Assembly: GCA_018671205.1 (NCBI GenBank)
Contig: JABHIC010000037.1
Coordinates: 1 to 27,818 of the forward strand
Direction: 5' to 3'
Length of the DNA: 27,818 bases
Source of the DNA: Gammaproteobacteria bacterium
GTDB lineage: Bacteria; Pseudomonadota; Gammaproteobacteria; GCF-002020875
The notes under the pieces: generated by a model
What the model was told of the DNA's origin: nothing
Database searches by the model: none
Seen by the model: only the letters and a program-made list of their open reading frames with translations
Translations under genes and position numbers: made by a program
Shown here: positions 23,236 to 27,818 of the stretch, piece by piece
Layout of the letters: every line of letters begins with the position of its first letter
Numbering within the stretch: the stretch's first letter is position 1

Positions 23236-25161
23236 TTACTGGAGTGCTGTACGCACATGCTCGGCAAATTGGTCAGCGCTCATGAACTGAACCAGGCGGG
23301 CACTGCTTACCTCCTGACCCGAGCGGTCAAAGAAGAGCAGTGCAGGTGGCCCAAAGATCCCCAACTTTTTCATTAACGCCTGATCTTCTGCATCGTTGGC
23401 GGTCACATCGGCCTGTATCAATAGTGCCGGGGCCAGAGCCTGTTGTACTCCGGCATCGGTAAAGGTGAGTGACTCAAACTCTTTGCAGGAGATGCACCAG
23501 TCGGCATAGAAGTCGAGAAAAACGGGCTGGTTGCTCTTTTTGGCCGTGGCCAGGGCCTGCTCTAACCCCTTAACCCCCTTGATCTGTTGAAAAGTGAGGT
23601 GCTGCTCATTGGCTACAGAACCTGCACCACCCCCCAACCCTTTTAGAGGCTGAAACAGATTACTGCCTCCGGACGCGACCCCGATCAGCAGTAATGTGCC
23701 ATAGATAAAGAGTAGCAGTCCAACCCCTTTCCAGAGCTTCTTCCAGCCACTGCTGGGGCTAGGAAGGGGCTCTAGTGCCCCCATATAGACCGCAGGCACA
23801 ATCAGTAGCATGGCCCATAGTGCCAGGGTGATTGGTGCGGGGAGGATACGCTCCAGCATCCAAACGGCAACCGCCAGCAGGAGTACACCAAAGATGGCCT
23901 TGATGGCATCCATCCAGCCCCCGGCGCGGGGCAGTAACTTGCCTGCGGAGGTACCAATGACCAGCAGGGGTAACCCCATCCCTATGCTGAGTGCAAAGAG
24001 TGCCATGCCACCGAGAAGGGCATCCCCGGTCTGTCCGATGTAAATCAGCGCACCTGCCAGTGGGGCGGCCACACAGGGGCCGACGATCAGTGCTGAGAGT
24101 AGCCCCATGATGGCGACTCCGGTGAGTGATCCCCCTTTTTGGCGGTTGCTTGCGTTCGCCAGTTTACTCTGGATGCTGGCAGGCATCTGTAGGTCGTAGA
24201 AACCAAACATGGAGAGGGAGAGAAGTACAAAGACGATGCTGAAGGTGCCAAGAATCCAGGGGTTCTGGAAAGCGGCCTGCAGGTTCTCGCCAAACAGTCC
24301 CGCCAAAACTCCGGCAAAGGTATAGGTGAGCGCCATTGCCAGCACATAGACCAGCGACATAGTGAAGGCGCGGCGTGTGGTGATCTCCTCTCCCTGACCG
24401 ACAATAATCCCGGAGAGAATGGGAATCATGGGGAAAATACAGGGGGTAAAGGCGAGCAGCAGACCAAAACCAAAGAAGCTGAGCAGGGTGAGCAGGGTAT
24501 TGCCACTGCTGAGTGAGGCGGCGATCTGATCCTGTTCGCTCAGGGTTGTTGTGGCCCCTCCTGTCACCAGAGCCGCTGCGTTCCCAGTGGTTGGCGTGGG
24601 GGCATTCGCAGAGGGATTAGCCGGGGTATCGTCAGGCAGAGCGGGTAGGTCGAGGGTGATTCTCTTGCTAATGGGTGGGTAACAGATTCCTCGCTCGGCA
24701 CACCCCTGGTAGATCACCCTAAGGGTGCCACTGGCGGCCTCCCGGCTGGCCCGGATCAGCGGAAGGTGAATCGTCTTGCTGTTGTGGTAGACCTCCAGGG
24801 TGCCAAAAAATTGATCCTCCTTGAGCTCGCCGGGGGGGAGTTCCGGCTCTCCCAGAGATAGATTGACGGCGTCACTGAGTTTGAATTTGAATTTGTTACG
24901 GTAGAGGTAGTGCTCATCCGCAATATCCCACTGCAGCTCAATGGTTCCCGCCTCTGGAGGACGATGAGAAAAGACAAAGGCCTTGTCAGGGTGGAGCGGA
25001 TCATCGTCGGCTGCATCCAGCCCAAAGGAGCCGATCAGCCCTCCCAGCTGCTCTATTGGGGTCTGCTCAGCCAGAGAGACGCTGCTGACCATAAGAGATA
25101 GCAGCAGGGTGAGCAGCGGTACGAGAGAGAGAGAGGTGCGGCTAGAGATTTTCTGTTTCAT
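23236..25161 (-). CDS. dsbD: Thiol:disulfide interchange protein DsbD
   Basis: A 641-residue inner-membrane protein passing electrons from cytoplasmic thioredoxin to periplasmic acceptors. Signal peptide 1-31; N-terminal alpha domain (about 45-175) with redox Cys pair in QGCAERGICYPPIS; a membrane domain of eight predicted segments with Cys in FTPCIFPMIPIL and IVGPCVAAPLAGAL; C-terminal thioredoxin-like gamma domain with FYADWCISCKEFE. All three cysteine pairs are present. It lies 12 bases after cutA, the same order as in E. coli. Confidence 0.97.
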   Translation of the reverse strand: MKQKISSRTSLSLVPLLTLLLSLMVSSVSLAEQTPIEQLGGLIGSFGLDAADDDPLHPDKAFVFSHRPPEAGTIELQWDIADEHYLYRNKFKFKLSDAVNLSLGEPELPPGELKEDQFFGTLEVYHNSKTIHLPLIRASREAASGTLRVIYQGCAERGICYPPISKRITLDLPALPDDTPANPSANAPTPTTGNAAALVTGGATTTLSEQDQIAASLSSGNTLLTLLSFFGFGLLLAFTPCIFPMIPILSGIIVGQGEEITTRRAFTMSLVYVLAMALTYTFAGVLAGLFGENLQAAFQNPWILGTFSIVFVLLSLSMFGFYDLQMPASIQSKLANASNRQKGGSLTGVAIMGLLSALIVGPCVAAPLAGALIYIGQTGDALLGGMALFALSIGMGLPLLVIGTSAGKLLPRAGGWMDAIKAIFGVLLLAVAVWMLERILPAPITLALWAMLLIVPAVYMGALEPLPSPSSGWKKLWKGVGLLLFIYGTLLLIGVASGGSNLFQPLKGLGGGAGSVANEQHLTFQQIKGVKGLEQALATAKKSNQPVFLDFYADWCISCKEFESLTFTDAGVQQALAPALLIQADVTANDAEDQALMKKLGIFGPPALLFFDRSGQEVSSARLVQFMSADQFAEHVRTALQ

Positions 25162-25173
25162 GGTGTCTGTTGT

Positions 25174-25527
25174 TTATTGTCGATTATCGGTTATTTTGGT
25201 GTTGGTCGAGTGGGCAAGCCAGGAGAGATAGGGGGCGGATCCCTGTTCAATCGGTAGTGCCACAATTTCAGGTAGCTCATAAGGGTGCTCCTGTTGAATC
25301 GTGGCCTCAACCGCAGGGTAACAGGCCGCTGTGGTTTTAATCACAAGCAGTGTCTCTTGCTCCTCCTCTACCTCGTTATTCCAGCGATAGACAGAGTGGA
25401 CATTATCCAGCAGGTTGACGCAGGCGGCCTCTCGCTTTTCAACCAGCCTTCGGGCCAGTTGTTGAGCAACCTCCCTGTCAGGGCAGCTATTCAGGATAAT
25501 AAGACTCTGTTGCAGGTTGTTTCCCAT
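25174..25527 (-). CDS. cutA: CutA divalent-cation tolerance protein
   Basis: A 117-residue member of the trimeric, ferredoxin-like CutA family, connected genetically with copper and divalent-metal tolerance. It shows VAQQLARRLVEKREAACVNL, VHSVYRWNNEVEEEQETLLVIKT and HPYELPEIVALPI, the conserved core. The ATG at 25527 is preceded directly by GTG at 25530, an alternative start. It is divergent from fxsA with about 33 bases between the two start codons, so their promoters must overlap. Confidence 0.95.
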   Translation of the reverse strand: MGNNLQQSLIILNSCPDREVAQQLARRLVEKREAACVNLLDNVHSVYRWNNEVEEEQETLLVIKTTAACYPAVEATIQQEHPYELPEIVALPIEQGSAPYLSWLAHSTNTKITDNRQ

Positions 25528-25560
25528 CACTCAGAGAGAATACAGTACAATGCAGCCAAC

Positions 25561-26028
25561 ATGAATCCTTTTAAACTACTGTTTGTACTTCTCCTTGCCA
25601 TTCCGTTGATTGAGGTCTATCTGTTGATGCAGGTGGGCTCGATGATCGGGGCGGTTCCAACCATTCTGCTGGTGGTCATGACCGCAATGATGGGGCTCTC
25701 ACTGTTAAAGCGGCAGGGGCTCTCAACCTGGATGGATGCACAACAGAAGCTCTCTAGTGGTCAAATCCCGGCGCTTCAGTTAATGGAGGGGGCAGCGCTG
25801 CTGCTGAGTGGCGCGTTGTTGCTGACTCCGGGGTTTCTGACCGATTTTATCGGCTTCCTTGGGCTGTTTCCGGTGACCCGTAAGATGGCAGTAGGGGGGA
25901 TTATCTCCCGTTCTGGGGCAATTAACTTTGCGGCTCATGGAGTCTCTAGTGAGGGCGTGGCTGGTGAGAGAGAGGGGGTCACCGTTGAGGGTGAATTTCA
26001 TCAGAAGCAGGAGCATCGGCTCCACTAG
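25561..26028 (+). CDS. fxsA: FxsA family inner-membrane protein
   Basis: A 155-residue membrane protein with N-terminal LLFVLLLAIPLIEVYLLMQV, VPTILLVVMTAMMGLSLLK and LLLSGALLLTPGFLTDFIGF; the conserved PGFLTDxIG pattern is the FxsA hallmark. E. coli FxsA overproduction alleviates exclusion of phage T7 in F-plasmid cells. The polar C-terminus is variable. I start at ATG 25561, as the upstream extension in the same frame does not fit the family. It sits directly before groES, as in E. coli. Confidence 0.93.
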   Translation: MNPFKLLFVLLLAIPLIEVYLLMQVGSMIGAVPTILLVVMTAMMGLSLLKRQGLSTWMDAQQKLSSGQIPALQLMEGAALLLSGALLLTPGFLTDFIGFLGLFPVTRKMAVGGIISRSGAINFAAHGVSSEGVAGEREGVTVEGEFHQKQEHRLH

Positions 26029-26097
26029 GCAACACCCCAAGCTACACCATTGCCCATTTTTTTATTGAGGCATCGATTTTTCTATTGACGCCCCTCT

Positions 26098-26124
26098 CTT
26101 GAATTTCAGTCAGACCGTCCCTAT
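26098..26124 (+). promoter_or_regulatory. Sigma-32-like heat-shock promoter of groESL
   Basis: CTTGAA (26098-26103), a 15-base spacer and CCCTAT (26119-26124) match the heat-shock sigma consensus (CTTGAAA and CCCCAT). It lies immediately before the CIRCE element, so transcription would begin inside it. Confidence 0.75.
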
Positions 26125-26126
26125 GA

Positions 26127-26153
26127 TTAGCACTCCCCAGAGGAGAGTGCTAA
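26127..26153 (+). promoter_or_regulatory. CIRCE operator (HrcA binding site)
   Basis: Perfect consensus halves TTAGCACTC (26127-26135) and GAGTGCTAA (26145-26153) with a 9-base spacer. This is the operator for the HrcA repressor, located at the expected transcription start and 54 bases before groES. hrcA itself is not in the window. Confidence 0.97.
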
Positions 26154-26207
26154 AAAAGGCTCTCCTGGGTTAAAGTTTTTAAATTTATCAACACTAAGGA
26201 GAGAGTT

Positions 26208-26498
26208 ATGAATTTGCGTCCCCTGCACGACCGTGTAGTTGTTCGCCGCACAGAAGAAGAGCGGATGTCTGCTGGCGGTATTGTGATCCCTGATTCAGCG
26301 ACAGAGAAGCCTAGTCGTGGCGAGATTGTTGCTGCTGGCAATGGCAAGCTACTGGATAGCGGTTCACGCCAGGCGCTGGATGTGAAAGTGGGTGATTTTG
26401 TGCTGTTTGGCAAGTTTGCCGGTACAGAGATCAAGGTAGACGGTGAAGAGCTGATCGTGATGAACGAGAGCGACATCATGGCTGTCATCGAAGGCTAA
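26208..26498 (+). CDS. groES: Co-chaperonin GroES
   Basis: A 96-residue cap of the GroEL chamber. It shows LRPLHDRVVVRRTEEE, the mobile loop around AGGIVIPDSATEKP, and C-terminal GEELIVMNESDIMAVIEG. ATG at 26208 is preceded by AAGGAGAGAG. First gene of the operon; groEL starts 26 bases after its stop. Confidence 0.99.
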   Translation: MNLRPLHDRVVVRRTEEERMSAGGIVIPDSATEKPSRGEIVAAGNGKLLDSGSRQALDVKVGDFVLFGKFAGTEIKVDGEELIVMNESDIMAVIEG

Positions 26499-26524
26499 AT
26501 TTTAAGAGTAAGGAATAACAAGCA

Positions 26525-27818
26525 ATGAGTGCAAAAGAAGTAAAGTTTGGTGATGACGCGCGTCATCTGATGCTTGCTGGTGTGAATACGCTGGCCAACG
26601 CAGTGAAGGTTACTCTGGGCCCTAAAGGCCGTAACGTAGTACTGGACAAAGCCTTTGGTGCCCCAACCATCACCAAGGATGGTGTCTCCGTAGCGAAAGA
26701 GATTGAGCTGGAAGACAAGTACGAGAACATGGGGGCGCAGATGGTAAAAGAGGTTGCCTCACAGACCTCTGATGTTGCCGGTGATGGAACCACAACAGCA
26801 ACAGTACTGGCGCAGGCGATTATGCGTGAAGGGATGAAGGCTGTTGCGGCGGGTATGAACCCGATGGATCTCAAGCGGGGGATCGATAAGGCCGTGATTG
26901 CTTCAGTAGATGCGATTCAGTCACTGGCAACGCCCTGTACGGACACTAGTGCAATTGCACAGGTTGGTGCGATCTCGGCAAACTCCGATAATTCGATTGG
27001 TAACATCATCGCTGAGGCGATGGAAAAAGTGGGTAAAGAGGGCGTTATCACTGTTGAAGAGGGCAAGTCCTTCGAAAATGAGCTGGACGTGGTTGAGGGG
27101 ATGCAGTTTGATCGTGGCTACCTCTCTCCCTACTTTGTCAACAACCAGCAGAATATGAGTGCAGAGCTGGAGGATCCTTTCATCCTCCTGTTTGACAAGA
27201 AGATCACCAATATCCGTGACCTGCTGCAGATCCTCGAAGGGGTGGCCAAATCAAGCCGTCCGCTGCTGATCATTGCGGAGGATGTAGAGGGTGAGGCGCT
27301 GGCTACTCTGGTAGTCAACTCCATGCGTGGTATTGTGAAGGTAGCCGCAGTGAAAGCCCCTGGTTTTGGCGACCGTCGTAAGGCGATGCTTCAGGATATT
27401 GCGATTCTCACGGGTGGTCAGGTGATCTCTGAAGAGGTCGGTCTCTCTCTGGAGAAGACAACCCTGGAAGATCTCGGCACAGCCAAGCGTGTTCTGGTCG
27501 AGAAAGAGAACACCACTATTATTGATGGTGCAGGCAGTGGCGACGAGATTGAGGCACGGGTGATTCAGGTTCGTCAGCAGATTGAGAACACCACCTCTGA
27601 CTATGATAAAGAGAAGTTGCAGGAGCGTGTTGCCAAGTTGGCTGGTGGTGTTGCCGTCATCAAGGTGGGTGCAGCGACTGAGGTCGAGATGAAAGAGAAG
27701 AAGGCGCGGGTTGAGGATGCGCTCCATTCGACGCGTGCAGCGGTTGAAGAGGGTGTGGTTCCTGGTGGCGGTACCGCACTCCTTCGTTCTCGTGCAGGGT
27801 TGGCAGATCTGAAGGGAG
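26525..27818 (+). CDS. groEL: Chaperonin GroEL, C-terminus beyond the window
   Basis: 431 codons are visible; the full protein is about 545, so the last fifth lies outside. Begins SAKEVKFGDDARHLMLAG, with the ATP-binding GDGTTTATVLA and TLGPKGRNVVLDK, the apical-domain segment ending APGFGDRRKAMLQDIA and GGTA near the edge. The frame is intact throughout. Confidence 0.99.
   Translation, partial: MSAKEVKFGDDARHLMLAGVNTLANAVKVTLGPKGRNVVLDKAFGAPTITKDGVSVAKEIELEDKYENMGAQMVKEVASQTSDVAGDGTTTATVLAQAIMREGMKAVAAGMNPMDLKRGIDKAVIASVDAIQSLATPCTDTSAIAQVGAISANSDNSIGNIIAEAMEKVGKEGVITVEEGKSFENELDVVEGMQFDRGYLSPYFVNNQQNMSAELEDPFILLFDKKITNIRDLLQILEGVAKSSRPLLIIAEDVEGEALATLVVNSMRGIVKVAAVKAPGFGDRRKAMLQDIAILTGGQVISEEVGLSLEKTTLEDLGTAKRVLVEKENTTIIDGAGSGDEIEARVIQVRQQIENTTSDYDKEKLQERVAKLAGGVAVIKVGAATEVEMKEKKARVEDALHSTRAAVEEGVVPGGGTALLRSRAGLADLKG

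Noticed and set aside
27251..27727. Minus-strand open frame of 158 codons opposite groEL
   Set aside because: Antisense shadow of groEL codons; the sense strand is unambiguous.

Overview
The window looks like chromosomal DNA of a gammaproteobacterium. The right half carries a familiar gammaproteobacterial housekeeping order (groEL-groES-fxsA, then cutA, dsbD, a TlpA-like thioredoxin, aroQ, accB, accC, prmA, hemH). A small secreted Gly/Ala-rich protein at 15436-15771 resembles sulfur globule proteins, which hints at a sulfur-oxidising lineage, possibly a symbiont relative; that placement is inference.

Left part (1-8200) is accessory. It holds the first codons of a minus-strand gene leaving the window, a 39-codon remnant of an IS3-type transposase, and then a compact divergent locus: a WYL-domain regulator (1769-2767, +) facing an operon of two FtsZ/tubulin-like proteins (82 and 232 residues) and a small zinc-ribbon protein (-). 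Two copies of the palindrome CGACA-N5-TGTCG lie in the shared promoter region, one beside the -10 box of the FtsZ-like operon and one just ahead of the regulator's ribosome-binding site. Next come a small conserved-looking protein ending in CGDWCAKR, a very large soluble hybrid histidine kinase with four receiver domains and an HPt domain, a second copy of the IS end, and a HIT-like nucleotide phosphorylase/transferase. The gap at 7669-8194 contains a long hairpin and a run of six back-to-back short palindromes.

Middle part (8195-15900): a secreted PKD-repeat protein with an in-frame palindromic insertion in its second PKD domain, tRNA-Ser(GGA), DNA topoisomerase III, a bacterial PH-domain protein followed by an exported helical protein with 11-residue repeats, and the putative sulfur globule protein ending in a strong bidirectional terminator.

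Right part (15915-27818): a tightly packed minus-strand series runs from cutA down to an outer-membrane beta-barrel gene, with many overlapping or nearly touching genes. It covers thiol redox transfer across the inner membrane (dsbD plus a TlpA-like protein), aromatic biosynthesis (aroQ), the first step of fatty acid synthesis (accB, accC), ribosomal protein methylation (prmA), heme synthesis (hemH), a DUF523 protein, and an ABC ATPase directly followed by an outer-membrane protein with no permease gene between them. Divergently, fxsA is followed by groES-groEL, preceded by a textbook CIRCE operator overlapping a sigma-32-like promoter; groEL runs off the right edge.

The best candidate for an undescribed system is the WYL regulator / truncated FtsZ-like pair / zinc-ribbon locus with its paired operators.
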